In this document: positions 35,483 to 44,836 of the stretch, piece by piece
Layout: each line of letters begins with the position of its first letter
Numbering within the stretch: position 1 is the first letter of the stretch
Assembly (NCBI RefSeq): GCF_002995495.1
Contig: NZ_PVZV01000003.1
Location: forward strand, 620,001-684,000
Reading direction: 5' to 3'
Length of the DNA stretch: 64,000 nt
Source: Actinocorallia populi
GTDB taxonomy: Bacteria; Actinomycetota; Actinomycetes; Streptosporangiales; Streptosporangiaceae
The notes under the pieces: generated by a model
Told to the model about the DNA's origin: nothing
The model's database searches: none
What the model saw: the letters and a program-made list of their open reading frames with translations, nothing else
Program-made: the position numbers and the translations under genes

Positions 35483-37000
35483 TTACGCGACCGTAGGGGA
35501 GGTGACCCCTCCCACGTCGCGGAGGCCGATCCGCAGGTCCTGCTCGACCGGCGGGGAGAGCTCGTGCTCGCGGCAGCCCGAGACGCCCAGGCAGCGGATG
35601 CGCAGTTCGTCGGCGGTGACGTCGACGCGCAGGAAGCTCTTGAAGAAGGGCGGGTCGTCGCCGTCGAAGGCCTCGGAGAAGATCTTCCGGTAGGCCTCCC
35701 CCACGGGCAGCCGGAACCTGCGGGGGGCGCCCCGCCCGCCCTTGGGCACGCCCATCAGGAACGCGATGAACCTCGCCCTCCGGGTCGCCCTCGCCCGCCT
35801 GCCCTCCTCCCGGGTCGGCTCCAGGCCGAGGCGGTCGGCGATCGCCGCGGCGGCCTCCGGGTAGGAGAGGTCGAAGAACCTCTTCAGCCCCAGGCGGCGC
35901 AGGCGGCGTCCGTACAGGCGGCTGTAGAACACCAGCGAGTCGCCGCGCAGCGGGTAGCAGGTGAAGTCCTCCTCGGGCACGACGGTGGTGCGCCCGATGG
36001 TGTGGGTGGCGTGCATGTAGGCCCCGGAGCCCCCGGCCACCAGGTACTCGATCCTCCGCCCGGCCTCCACCTCAACGGAGTACCGCTGGTAGTTGTGGAT
36101 GTCGCCGCCGATGACCGCGACGTAGCCCGACGAGCGGACGATCTCGTCGACGGTGCCGCCGCCCTCGATCGGGCACGGCTGGTACCGGTCGTTGCGGTAG
36201 AGGGGCTTGCCGGTGAGCAGCAGCTTGGGCCGGGGGTCGGCGGAGACGCGGCGCAGCCACTCCCCCTGGTCGCGGTCGATCCCGCCGCTGATCCCGGTGT
36301 CGATGCCCACGATCCGCAGGTGCGGGCTGTCGATCATCCAGTACGGCCCCGGCTGCACGCCCTGCTGGGCGGGCGCCGGGCGCAGCTTGCGCGCCTCGGC
36401 CAGCGCGCCCTCGTCCGCGGGGTCGGGGCGCCGCCACAGCCGGCGGGCCAGGAAGCCCATGCGGCCCTTCCACCAGCCCCCGGGCGAGCCGTCGCCGCGC
36501 CGGTCGCAGAAGACCCGCATGAACCCCTCGAGCCCGTCGTACCAGTCGTGGTTGCCGGGCAGCGCGTAGATGGGCCCCTGGTAGCCCTGGTAGGCGTGGA
36601 AGAACTTGTGCGGGTAGTCGTTGATGCTCCCCGTCGGGTAGATGACGTCGCTGGCGATCACCATGAAGTCGGTGTCGGCGCCCGCCTTGAGCGCGGGGGG
36701 CACCACCGCGAACTGGGAGCGGTCGCCCTCGCCGGTGTCGCCCAGCAGGAGGAACGAGAAGCCGCCCTCCTCGGTGCGCAGCAGCTGGTCGCCGGGGGCG
36801 CCCACCCAGCGGCGCCGCAGGTCGTCCACCGGGTCGCCGAACCACCGGGCGATCACGTCGTTGCGCGAACGCCACAACACCGAGGGGCGCAGCCACGACA
36901 GCGGGGCCTGCGGTCCGAGCGCCTCGAAGGTTCCGGGTTCCCGGCAGCCCCAGCCCGCGCCGGACGTGGACTGGTGTGAGTTGCGGGGGGACGTCTTCAC
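35483..37000 (-). CDS. Metallophosphoesterase
   Basis: A 505-residue calcineurin-like phosphoesterase. Motifs: FLLLGDTGEGD (GDxG), IASDVIYPTG, ALPGNHDWYDG (GNHD) and VIGGDIHNYQRY (GDIH, replacing the common GHxH). The central domain is followed by about 180 residues ending in a beta-rich part (RIRCLGVSGCREHEL). No signal peptide or spans are evident. The start is a GTG at 37000. It ends just upstream of the SGNH gene in the same orientation, so the two may be co-transcribed. Substrate unknown. Confidence 0.85.
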   Translation of the reverse strand: MKTSPRNSHQSTSGAGWGCREPGTFEALGPQAPLSWLRPSVLWRSRNDVIARWFGDPVDDLRRRWVGAPGDQLLRTEEGGFSFLLLGDTGEGDRSQFAVVPPALKAGADTDFMVIASDVIYPTGSINDYPHKFFHAYQGYQGPIYALPGNHDWYDGLEGFMRVFCDRRGDGSPGGWWKGRMGFLARRLWRRPDPADEGALAEARKLRPAPAQQGVQPGPYWMIDSPHLRIVGIDTGISGGIDRDQGEWLRRVSADPRPKLLLTGKPLYRNDRYQPCPIEGGGTVDEIVRSSGYVAVIGGDIHNYQRYSVEVEAGRRIEYLVAGGSGAYMHATHTIGRTTVVPEEDFTCYPLRGDSLVFYSRLYGRRLRRLGLKRFFDLSYPEAAAAIADRLGLEPTREEGRRARATRRARFIAFLMGVPKGGRGAPRRFRLPVGEAYRKIFSEAFDGDDPPFFKSFLRVDVTADELRIRCLGVSGCREHELSPPVEQDLRIGLRDVGGVTSPTVA

Positions 37001-37040
37001 CCGCCAAGACGATCACGAGGGGGCGCCCGGAGACAAGTAC

Positions 37041-37361
37041 TCAGCGGGGATGGTGGTGTTGCCCCGTCAGCGGGACGTGCTCCTCGCCCTCGGGAAGCAG
37101 GTCGGGCGCGGTCTGCGGGCCCGGGTCCGGCGCCGCGGCGGGAGCGGGCACGGGCGCCCCGGGCAGCCCCTGGGAGAGGACCTCGATGAACGCCGCCAGC
37201 TCGGCGGTCGGCAGGCGGAAGGTGGCGGCGCAGGTGTCGCGGTTCCACAGGCTGAGCACCACGAGGTCCACATCGGGGTGCCAGGACAACCGCAGCGCGC
37301 GGCCGTCACCGCGTGCGTCGAAGAAGACCTCGCCCGAGCGCGGCAGCGCGTAGCCAGACAT
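37041..37361 (-). CDS. Conserved hypothetical protein (106 aa)
   Basis: A 106-residue protein with an N-terminal beta-rich part (VFFDARGDGRALRLSWHPDVDLVVLSLWNRDTCAATFRL), a short helix (PTAELAAFIEVLSQGL) and a Pro/Ala-rich tail. This type recurs in actinomycetes without known function. It lies 40 bases upstream of the metallophosphoesterase gene, same strand. Confidence 0.72.
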   Translation of the reverse strand: MSGYALPRSGEVFFDARGDGRALRLSWHPDVDLVVLSLWNRDTCAATFRLPTAELAAFIEVLSQGLPGAPVPAPAAAPDPGPQTAPDLLPEGEEHVPLTGQHHHPR

Positions 37362-37407
37362 GCCGCCATGCTCTCGCGGCCGAAAGAGGGCTGTCCAGCC
37401 CTTCGGC

Positions 37408-37815
37408 TCAGCCCACCCCGAAGCCGCGCGGGTCGTCCGAGGACACGATCTCCCTGCCCAGCGGCATCAGCGAGATCGGGATCATCTTCAGATTCGCCCA
37501 GCCGAACGGGATGCCGATGATCGACAGGAACAGCGGAATGCTGGTCGCGATATGACCCAGCACCAGCCACCAGCCCGCGAACACAAACCAGATCACGTTC
37601 CCGATGAACGACGGCGCACCAGCATCCGGCTTCTTCACCGCCGTTCGCCCGAACGGCCACAACACATACCCGGCGATACGGAAGGAAGCCACACCAAATG
37701 GAATAGTGAAAATAAGGATGCAGCAGATGATTCCGGCCAGTACATACCCGATGGCCATCCAGATGCCGCAGAAGAGCAGCCAGAGCGCGTTGAGCACAAG
37801 ACCGATCACCTTCAT
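37408..37815 (-). CDS. YccF-domain membrane protein
   Basis: A 135-residue membrane protein with two YccF (DUF307) modules: LVLNALWLLFCGIWMAIGYVLAGIICCILIFTIPFG and FIGNVIWFVFAGWWLVLGHIATSIPLFLSIIGIPFGWANLKM, each followed by a conserved Phe/Pro-Gly stretch. The ATG at 37815 has GGGAGG six bases upstream. Function unknown in the family. Upstream of it, codon use and composition change toward the recombinase region. Confidence 0.9.
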   Translation of the reverse strand: MKVIGLVLNALWLLFCGIWMAIGYVLAGIICCILIFTIPFGVASFRIAGYVLWPFGRTAVKKPDAGAPSFIGNVIWFVFAGWWLVLGHIATSIPLFLSIIGIPFGWANLKMIPISLMPLGREIVSSDDPRGFGVG

Positions 37816-37853
37816 GGACTGGCCTCCCACGGCTCGCCCTCAGCGTCTCGCGA

Positions 37854-37880
37854 CCGCACACGGCTGTCACCCGTGTGCGG
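37854..37880. repeat. Perfect 10-bp inverted repeat upstream of YccF gene
   Basis: CCGCACACGG-N7-CCGTGTGCGG, about 40 bases upstream of the YccF start. It could be an operator, a hairpin or part of a recombination site, as it is ten bases from the direct repeat at 37890. Confidence 0.5.
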
Positions 37881-37889
37881 CTCCACCAC

Positions 37890-37898
37890 CGAGACTAC
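37890..37898. repeat. Left copy of CGAGACTAC, candidate att core
   Basis: This 9-mer occurs here and at 40112-40120, the two copies flanking the recombinase gene. Low information content, so only a candidate crossover core. Confidence 0.3.
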
Positions 37899-38132
37899 CC
37901 GACCCATCGACCCGACGACCGGTTCCGTTTCAACCTGGTCCATGAGTTAGAACATATCGCGATACGCGCTGATTCCTCTCGCGTTTGATGGTCGACCCCA
38001 CGGCCTTCAAATCCGCGCGCTCGTCATAAAACTGCGGCAATCCGCGAGTAATTCATTTACTCTCGCCACACGTTGAATGCCCCGGCGACGGCTGCAACCG
38101 TCCCGGGGCCGGCCGACTGTTCAGGAGCCGAC

Positions 38133-40088
38133 ATGACGAATACAAGCACACACCTGTGCGGCACGACCGAAACGGTCGTCCACACCACAACGCCGCGTGC
38201 CCTCCGGGCCGTGGACTATCTCCGGGTGAGCACCGAGGAGCAGAGGTTCGGTTACGGCATCGCCAGCCAGGCGCGCAGGAACAGCCGCCACATCGCGAAC
38301 AAGGGCTGGGAGCACATCGGCACGTACAAGGACGAGGGGATCTCAGGCTTCAAGGAGATGGGCGAACGCCCAGATTTCGATCGGCTGATGGAGGACGCGA
38401 AACTCGGTGGATTCGACCTCGTCGTTGTGGAGAAGGGCGACCGTATCGGCCGTGTCGGCCGAGCCTTCTGGCGCTGGGTCTGGGCGCTGGAGGACATGGG
38501 GATCTTCGTGGCCATCACCGACCGGAACATCGACAACACCACTCCCGAGGGACAGGTGCAGATGCGCCGGGAGGCCGACTACGCCGAGACCGAAAGGGAG
38601 AACATCCGCTCACGCACCCAAGGCGGTCTCCAGGAGAAGGCCGAAGGGCCCGGGTCGCCGCACATCGGCGGCAAGCCTCCGTACGGCTACCGGATCGAAG
38701 GGAAGGGCGTCAAGGGCGCCTCGCGCTTGGTCATCGACGAAGCCGAGCAGGCTGTCGTACGCCGCGTCCACAACATGGTGGTGGTCGACGGGCTCAACCT
38801 GCGCCAGTGCGCCATCCGTCTCAACGCCGAGGGGATCACCTGCCGTTCGGGACGTCCCTGGTCGGCGGCCAACCTCCGCGATCGAATCATGTCCCGTGCC
38901 GTGCTCGATGCCGAACTGATCTTCCGTGGCCCGAACGCCAGGACCGATGCGGACGGCAGGCCGCTCTGGGGCGAGTCGGTGACGATCTCGCTGCCGCGCG
39001 TTCTGTCCGAGGACGAGGCCGCCGCACTCCGCCGAAAGGTCGCCGCGCGGGCGAAGTCCAGCAGCCGCAACCGTGCGGTCTATCCGCTCACGGGCCGTCT
39101 GATCGGCTTCTGCACGGCTCCGTACACCGGCATCAGCCATGAGTCGCTCTCGTACGGTCGTCGCAGCTACCGGTGCCGCGGCAAGGCTGCCACTGTGCCT
39201 GGTCAAGAGGTCTGCGACTGCTCGTACGTGGACGCCGAGGCGGTGGAGAAGCGCGTCTGGTCGGAGATCGTCACCCTCCTCGGCGACTCGCGCAAGCTGG
39301 AAGCGCTGGCCGCCGAATGGGTCGGCATGTCCCATGGCGACCAGGCTGTGCATGCCGAGCGGATCGCCGGCCTCGACCGGCAGATCGATGCCCTGAAGGC
39401 TTCCACCACCGCCGTGATCCTGGTATCCGCCAAGCAGCAGCAGCCCCCGGACGCCATCGCCACCGCGACGTCGGTCCTCAACGAAGAGTTGCAACAACTG
39501 GAGGAAATGCGCGCTGAGGCCGCTGCATGGCTGGCCGAGGTCGAGGAAGCCGATCGCCGGGCCCGCAACCTCAAGGCCCTCGCCGAACCGGCTCAGCACC
39601 GACTGGCGGACATGACTCTGGAAGATCAGAGTGAGGTGCTCGGCCTACTCAACGTGAAGGTGTTCATCGAGGGACCGGTGCCCGTTCGAGCCGGAGGCCG
39701 CGCCTGCACCGTGCAAGCCTGGTACAGGGCGGCCGAAGTGAACGTTCCGGCAACCGACCTGACGGATGAGCAGTGGACACGGGTCTCCCACCTGCTCCCC
39801 ACCGGCCGACACGATCGCGTACGACGCTCGGTGGACGCCATCTTCGCCAAGGCCCGGACCGGCGCCTCCTGGCCGAGGCTCCGCGAGGAGTACGGCTCAC
39901 CGAACACGGCCTCGAAGTACTTCAACAAGTGGGTCGCACAGGGAATTTGGGACGAGCTCGACGCGGCGCTTGCGGAGGTGGCACGAGTGCCCGTTCCTGC
40001 GTGCGATTTCCTCCCGCCTATGCGAATCGAAGGGCTGGTTGATCCCCGCGTGATACTGAGCGCCGAGGAACGATCCCGAGCCAGATGA
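38133..40088 (+). CDS. Large serine recombinase with C-terminal DUF4096-like domain
   Basis: A 651-residue protein. The N-terminal resolvase domain has the catalytic Ser33 in YLRVSTEEQ, and Arg/Asp partners in VVVEKGDRIGRVGRAFWRWVW. Then comes the recombinase domain (PPYGYRI...LNAEGITCRSGRPWSAANLRDRI), a zinc-ribbon-like segment with fewer Cys than usual (GFCTAPYTG...YRCRG...CDC) and a coiled coil (about 430-500). Residues about 540-615 (LTDEQWTRVSHLLP ... ARTGASWPRLREEYG ... FNKWVAQGIWDEL) resemble DUF4096, the N-terminal domain of IS5-type transposases. Start at the ATG at 38133 with AGGAG upstream. Codons are less GC-biased than neighbours, a sign of transfer. Likely the integrase of a minimal or decayed element. 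Confidence 0.9.
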   Translation: MTNTSTHLCGTTETVVHTTTPRALRAVDYLRVSTEEQRFGYGIASQARRNSRHIANKGWEHIGTYKDEGISGFKEMGERPDFDRLMEDAKLGGFDLVVVEKGDRIGRVGRAFWRWVWALEDMGIFVAITDRNIDNTTPEGQVQMRREADYAETERENIRSRTQGGLQEKAEGPGSPHIGGKPPYGYRIEGKGVKGASRLVIDEAEQAVVRRVHNMVVVDGLNLRQCAIRLNAEGITCRSGRPWSAANLRDRIMSRAVLDAELIFRGPNARTDADGRPLWGESVTISLPRVLSEDEAAALRRKVAARAKSSSRNRAVYPLTGRLIGFCTAPYTGISHESLSYGRRSYRCRGKAATVPGQEVCDCSYVDAEAVEKRVWSEIVTLLGDSRKLEALAAEWVGMSHGDQAVHAERIAGLDRQIDALKASTTAVILVSAKQQQPPDAIATATSVLNEELQQLEEMRAEAAAWLAEVEEADRRARNLKALAEPAQHRLADMTLEDQSEVLGLLNVKVFIEGPVPVRAGGRACTVQAWYRAAEVNVPATDLTDEQWTRVSHLLPTGRHDRVRRSVDAIFAKARTGASWPRLREEYGSPNTASKYFNKWVAQGIWDELDAALAEVARVPVPACDFLPPMRIEGLVDPRVILSAEERSRAR

Positions 40089-40111
40089 GATTCAGGATCG
40101 TGCGCATACCT

Positions 40112-40120
40112 CGAGACTAC
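40112..40120. repeat. Right copy of CGAGACTAC, candidate att core
   Basis: Matches 37890-37898 and overlaps the stop codon of the diacylglycerol kinase gene. If real, the element would be about 2.2 kb and would have entered at the 3' end of that gene. Confidence 0.3.
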
Positions 40121-40986
40121 GGCCGGATCACGCGAAGCGCTCCCGGCAGGACACGGGCGGTGACGGGGAGGCGGCCGGGCAGCTCGCCGTCGCAGCCGTA
40201 GGGCAGGTCGCGGGAGGCCTCGATGCGGATCTCCTTTCCGCGCAGCACCTCGACCTGGGGCCGCCGGACGTGCGCGCCGGTCTCCAGCTCGTTCATCACC
40301 GTGGCGAACAGCAGGGGGGACATGTGATGGATGATCACGACGTCCAGCAGGCCGTCGTCCACGGAGGCGTCGGGGGCGACGTGGCGGTTGAAGCCGTAGT
40401 ACCCGGAGTTGGCGGCGACCACCGTGTACGCGCGGTGCTCCCGGCGTTCGCCGTCCAGCGTGACGGTGTAGGTCACCGGTTTCCAGGTGACGAAGGCCCG
40501 TGCCCCGCCGAAGGTGTACGAGGCCTTGCCCTTCAGCAGCCTCGTCTCGTTGGCGTACAGGTTGGCCAGGGCGTCCACGCCCGTGTAGACGCTGCCGAGA
40601 CCGGGCCGCCCGTTGACCTCGATGAGGTCGGTCGGGCGCGAGCCGCCGTGCAGCAGCAGCTCGGCGAGTTCCGGCGCGCCGGTGGGCAGCCCGAGCTGGC
40701 GGGCGAAGTCGTTGCCCCGCCCGGCGGGCACGATGCCGTACTCGGCGTCGAGCCCGGCCAGGGCGCCGCCGACCGCGCCGACGATGCCGTCGCCGCCGAC
40801 GCCCAGCACCGTGTCGCCGCGCAGGGCCGCGGCGCGGGCGACCTCCCCGGCGTGGGCGAGGCTCCGGCTGTACTCGACCTGGAGCGCGGCGCCCCCGTCG
40901 CGCAGCAGGCGGGCGAGCGCCAGGAGCGTCCGGGCGGCGGAGGCGTCGCCCGCGGTCGGGTTCACGACCGCCGTGAAGGTCCTCAC
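40117..40986 (-). CDS. Diacylglycerol kinase-family lipid kinase (Rv2252-like)
   Basis: A 289-residue protein with the DAGK catalytic fold: TAVVNPTAGDASA, the nucleotide loop LGVGGDGIVGAVGGALAG (GGDGI in place of GGDGT) and GIVPAGRGNDFARQLGLP. The C-terminal lobe has DLPYGCDGELPGRLPVTARVLPGALRV. It phosphorylates diacylglycerol or a related lipid. GTG start at 40986 overlaps the flavoprotein stop by four bases (GTGA). Its partner genes match Rv2252-Rv2249c of M. tuberculosis, where Rv2252 is a diacylglycerol kinase linked to phosphatidylinositol mannoside metabolism. Confidence 0.92.
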   Translation of the reverse strand: MRTFTAVVNPTAGDASAARTLLALARLLRDGGAALQVEYSRSLAHAGEVARAAALRGDTVLGVGGDGIVGAVGGALAGLDAEYGIVPAGRGNDFARQLGLPTGAPELAELLLHGGSRPTDLIEVNGRPGLGSVYTGVDALANLYANETRLLKGKASYTFGGARAFVTWKPVTYTVTLDGERREHRAYTVVAANSGYYGFNRHVAPDASVDDGLLDVVIIHHMSPLLFATVMNELETGAHVRRPQVEVLRGKEIRIEASRDLPYGCDGELPGRLPVTARVLPGALRVIRP

Positions 40987-42539
40987 GGGACCAGGATGCC
41001 GGGGTTGAGGATCCCGGCGGGGTCGAGGGCGCGTTTCACGGCGCGCAGGACCTCCACGCCCACCGGGCCGATCTCCTCGGCGTAGGCGGCGCGGTGCTCG
41101 GTGCCGACGCCGTGGTGGTGGCTGATCGAGCCGCCCGCCGCGATGATCGCCTCGTTGACCGCGGTCTTGGCCGCGTCCCAGTCGGCGTCCCGGGTGATCT
41201 GCCCGGAGACGACCGTGAAGTACAGGGAGGCGGACGAGGCGTAGACGTGGGAGATGTGGCACATCACGAGGTGGCCGGGGAGCGCCGCCTTGACCGCCTC
41301 GTACAGCGCCGGGATGTTCGACCAGAACGTGGTGGTCTCCAGCGTCTCGACGAAGGCGCCCACGTCCAGCAGCGAGTCGCGCAGGTAGGGCGCGGCGAAC
41401 CGGCCGTGCTCCCAGCTCTCGCCCGGCTCGGCGCCCAGGTCGGTGCCGCCGAGCGCGGCCAGGACGGCGCGGGTGCGGTCCCTGCGGGCGGCCACCTCGT
41501 CGGGCTCGCCCTCGTAGCCGACGATGGCCAGGCAGCCGGAGTCGCCTTCGCCGATGCTCCCGGCGCGGGCGAGGCCGACCATCGTCTCGGTCTCGTCCGA
41601 CAGGCGCAGGACGGTCGGCATCGGGCCGTCCTGGGACAGTTTGCGCAGCGCGGCCGCGCCGACGGCGAAGTCGGGGAAGCTCCAGCCCTCGTAGAGCTTG
41701 ACCTCCGGTACGGGCCGGATCCGCACGGTCAGCGAGGTGATGACGCCGAACGCGCCCTCGGAGCCGAGGACGAGCTGGCGCAGGTCGGGTCCGGCCGCGG
41801 ACTTCTGCGCCCGGCCCAGGACCAGGGTGCCGGTGGGCGTGGCGACGGTCATCCCGACGACCAGCTCGTCGAACCTGCCGTATCCGGCGGAGGACTGGCC
41901 GCTGGAGCGGGCGGCGGCGAACCCGCCGATGCTCGCCCATTCGAAGGACTGCGGGAAGTGCCCGATGGTGTAGCCGTGCCCGGCCAGGAGCGCCTCGGCC
42001 TGCGGGCCGCGCAGCCCCACCTGGAGGGTGGCGGTGCGGCTGGTCTCGTCGACCTCACCGAGCGCGTCTAGCCTGCGCAGGTCCAGCGCGACGAACGCGG
42101 GCGCCTGCGGGGCGAGTCCGCCGACGACCGAGGTGCCGCCGCCGAACGGGACCACCGCGAACCCGTGCTCGGTGGCCAGCTCCAGGACGGCCATGACGTC
42201 CTCGTGGGTCTCGGGCAGGACGACCGCGTCGGGGGTCTGGGCGGTGTCGCCGCGGCGGATGCGCAGCAGGTCGGGCGTGGACTTGCCTCCGGTGTGCCGC
42301 ACCCGCGTCTCGGCGTCCGTGCGCACCTCGGCGACCTCGCCGAGCGCGGCGAGCACATCGGCGTCCAGCCGGGGCGGGGGCGGCGCGATGGCGGCGAGGT
42401 CGACGGGCGGCTCGTCCCGCGGCACGACTCCGAGCACCTCGCGCAGCAGCGAGGTGATCGACTCGGACAGGGGCGTGGCCTTGGCGGGATCTCCCCAGCC
42501 CGACCACGAGATCTCCACGGGCACGTCGTTCCTTCCCAT
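40983..42539 (-). CDS. FAD-binding oxidase, alkyldihydroxyacetonephosphate-synthase-like (Rv2251-like)
   Basis: A 518-residue flavoprotein of the vanillyl-alcohol oxidase fold. The FAD PCMH domain shows VVLPETHEDVMAVLELATEHGFAVVPFGGGTSVVGGL and IGHFPQSFEWASIGGFAAARSSGQSSAGYGRFDELVVG, the pattern of AGPS (alkyl-DHAP synthase). The C-terminal half has GGSISHHHGVGTEHR, containing the AGPS-type His-rich loop. True ether-lipid synthesis in this organism is not shown. I start at 42539 rather than 42578, because the longer frame would abut the divergent TetR start and leave no promoter. Coupled to the lipid kinase. Confidence 0.9.
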   Translation of the reverse strand: MGRNDVPVEISWSGWGDPAKATPLSESITSLLREVLGVVPRDEPPVDLAAIAPPPPRLDADVLAALGEVAEVRTDAETRVRHTGGKSTPDLLRIRRGDTAQTPDAVVLPETHEDVMAVLELATEHGFAVVPFGGGTSVVGGLAPQAPAFVALDLRRLDALGEVDETSRTATLQVGLRGPQAEALLAGHGYTIGHFPQSFEWASIGGFAAARSSGQSSAGYGRFDELVVGMTVATPTGTLVLGRAQKSAAGPDLRQLVLGSEGAFGVITSLTVRIRPVPEVKLYEGWSFPDFAVGAAALRKLSQDGPMPTVLRLSDETETMVGLARAGSIGEGDSGCLAIVGYEGEPDEVAARRDRTRAVLAALGGTDLGAEPGESWEHGRFAAPYLRDSLLDVGAFVETLETTTFWSNIPALYEAVKAALPGHLVMCHISHVYASSASLYFTVVSGQITRDADWDAAKTAVNEAIIAAGGSISHHHGVGTEHRAAYAEEIGPVGVEVLRAVKRALDPAGILNPGILVP

Positions 42540-42558
42540 TCTTCGGTTTCCGGACTCT

Positions 42559-42577
42559 TGTGGTTCACTGTGACACA
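42559..42577. promoter_or_regulatory. Candidate operator between divergent flavoprotein and TetR genes
   Basis: On the minus strand TGTGTCACAGTGAACCACA is a partial dyad (TGTGnnnCAnTGnnnCACA, six of nine pairs). It ends on the A of the TetR start codon. Position favours autoregulation by the TetR protein, but the symmetry is incomplete. Confidence 0.35.
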
Positions 42578-43208
42578 TGACGTCGATTCGTCACAACCAC
42601 CGAGCGGGACGGCGGCCGGGCCGCACCGGTGAGGACACCGTCCTCGACGCGGCCCGCGACTGCGTGCTGGCCGTGGGCGTCCGCCGCACCACGCTCACCG
42701 ACATCGCCCGCAGGGCGGGCGTCTCCCGGATGACGCTCTACCGCCGCTGGCCGGACGTGCAGACGATCGTCGGGGACCTGATGACCCGCGAGTGGCTCGC
42801 CCTCGCCGAGTCCGTCATGACCGAAAGCGCAGGAGACGCACGCGAACGGCTGGTCGGCACCCTGGTGCGGGGCACGGGCGCCTTCCGCGCGCACCCGCTG
42901 CTGCGCAAGATCGTGGAGGTCGATCCCGAGCTCCTGCTCCCCTACCTGCTCACCCGGACGGGCGCCAGCCAGGAGGCGTTCCTGGAGCTCATCGAACGCG
43001 AACTCGTCCGCGGCCACGAAGACGGCAGCGTCCGCACGGACGTTCCGGCCCGCCAGGCGCGTGCCGTGCTGCTGGTCGTGCAGGGATTCGCCCTGTCGCT
43101 GCCCACGATGCTCGGCGAAGGCGACCTTTCCGCGGAGCGTTTCGACGAAGAACTCCGCCTCCTGCTCCACCGGTTCCTCACTCCCGAGGGCTCTGAAGGG
43201 AATCCGCA

Positions 43209-43212
<4 letters not shown>
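42577..43212 (+). CDS. TetR family regulator (Rv2250c-like)
   Basis: A 211-residue regulator with helix-turn-helix DAARDCVLAVGVRRTTLTDIARRAGVSRMTLYRRWPDVQTIVGDL. Its stop overlaps the TTG start of glpD (TTGA), so the two are translated together, and it is divergent from the AGPS-like gene. This matches the order Rv2249c-Rv2250c-Rv2251-Rv2252. It probably controls both directions in response to a lipid or glycerol-phosphate signal, which is inferred. Confidence 0.9.
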
Positions 43213-44765
<1,553 letters not shown>

Positions 44766-44797
44766 GGTGTGACTCCTCCTTGGCCGGGCAGGCCAAG

Positions 44798-44816
44798 TTA
44801 GGTTAGGGTGTCCTAA
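44798..44816 (+). promoter_or_regulatory. Iron box (DtxR/IdeR-type operator)
   Basis: TTAGGTTAGGGTGTCCTAA matches 16 of 19 positions of the DtxR/IdeR consensus and lies 20 bases before the GTG of the sucrase/ferredoxin-like gene. Iron-loaded DtxR-family repressor would block transcription here, so expression should rise under iron limitation. Confidence 0.8.
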
Positions 44817-44836
44817 CTAAGTTTTTCGGGGGAGGA

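Larger units (their letters stand above)
37816..38132. other. Non-coding, locally AT-richer region ahead of the recombinase
   Basis: About 317 bases between the divergent YccF and recombinase genes. The part from roughly 37935 to 38070 is clearly less GC-rich than the rest of the window (ATGAGTTAGAACATATCGCGATACG; TCATAAAACTGC; TAATTCATTTACTC). It holds a 10-bp hairpin and one copy of the CGAGACTAC repeat. No gene is seen; the promoter of the recombinase must lie here. Confidence 0.6.

Noticed and set aside
39750-39975. Separate insertion sequence inside the recombinase 3' end
   Set aside because: The DUF4096-like block is in frame, has no inverted terminal repeats or own start, and no DDE domain follows; a fusion is the better reading.
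42540-42578. N-terminal extension of the AGPS-like flavoprotein
   Set aside because: It would run into the divergent TetR start codon and leave no space for a promoter; the family-like sequence begins at 42539.
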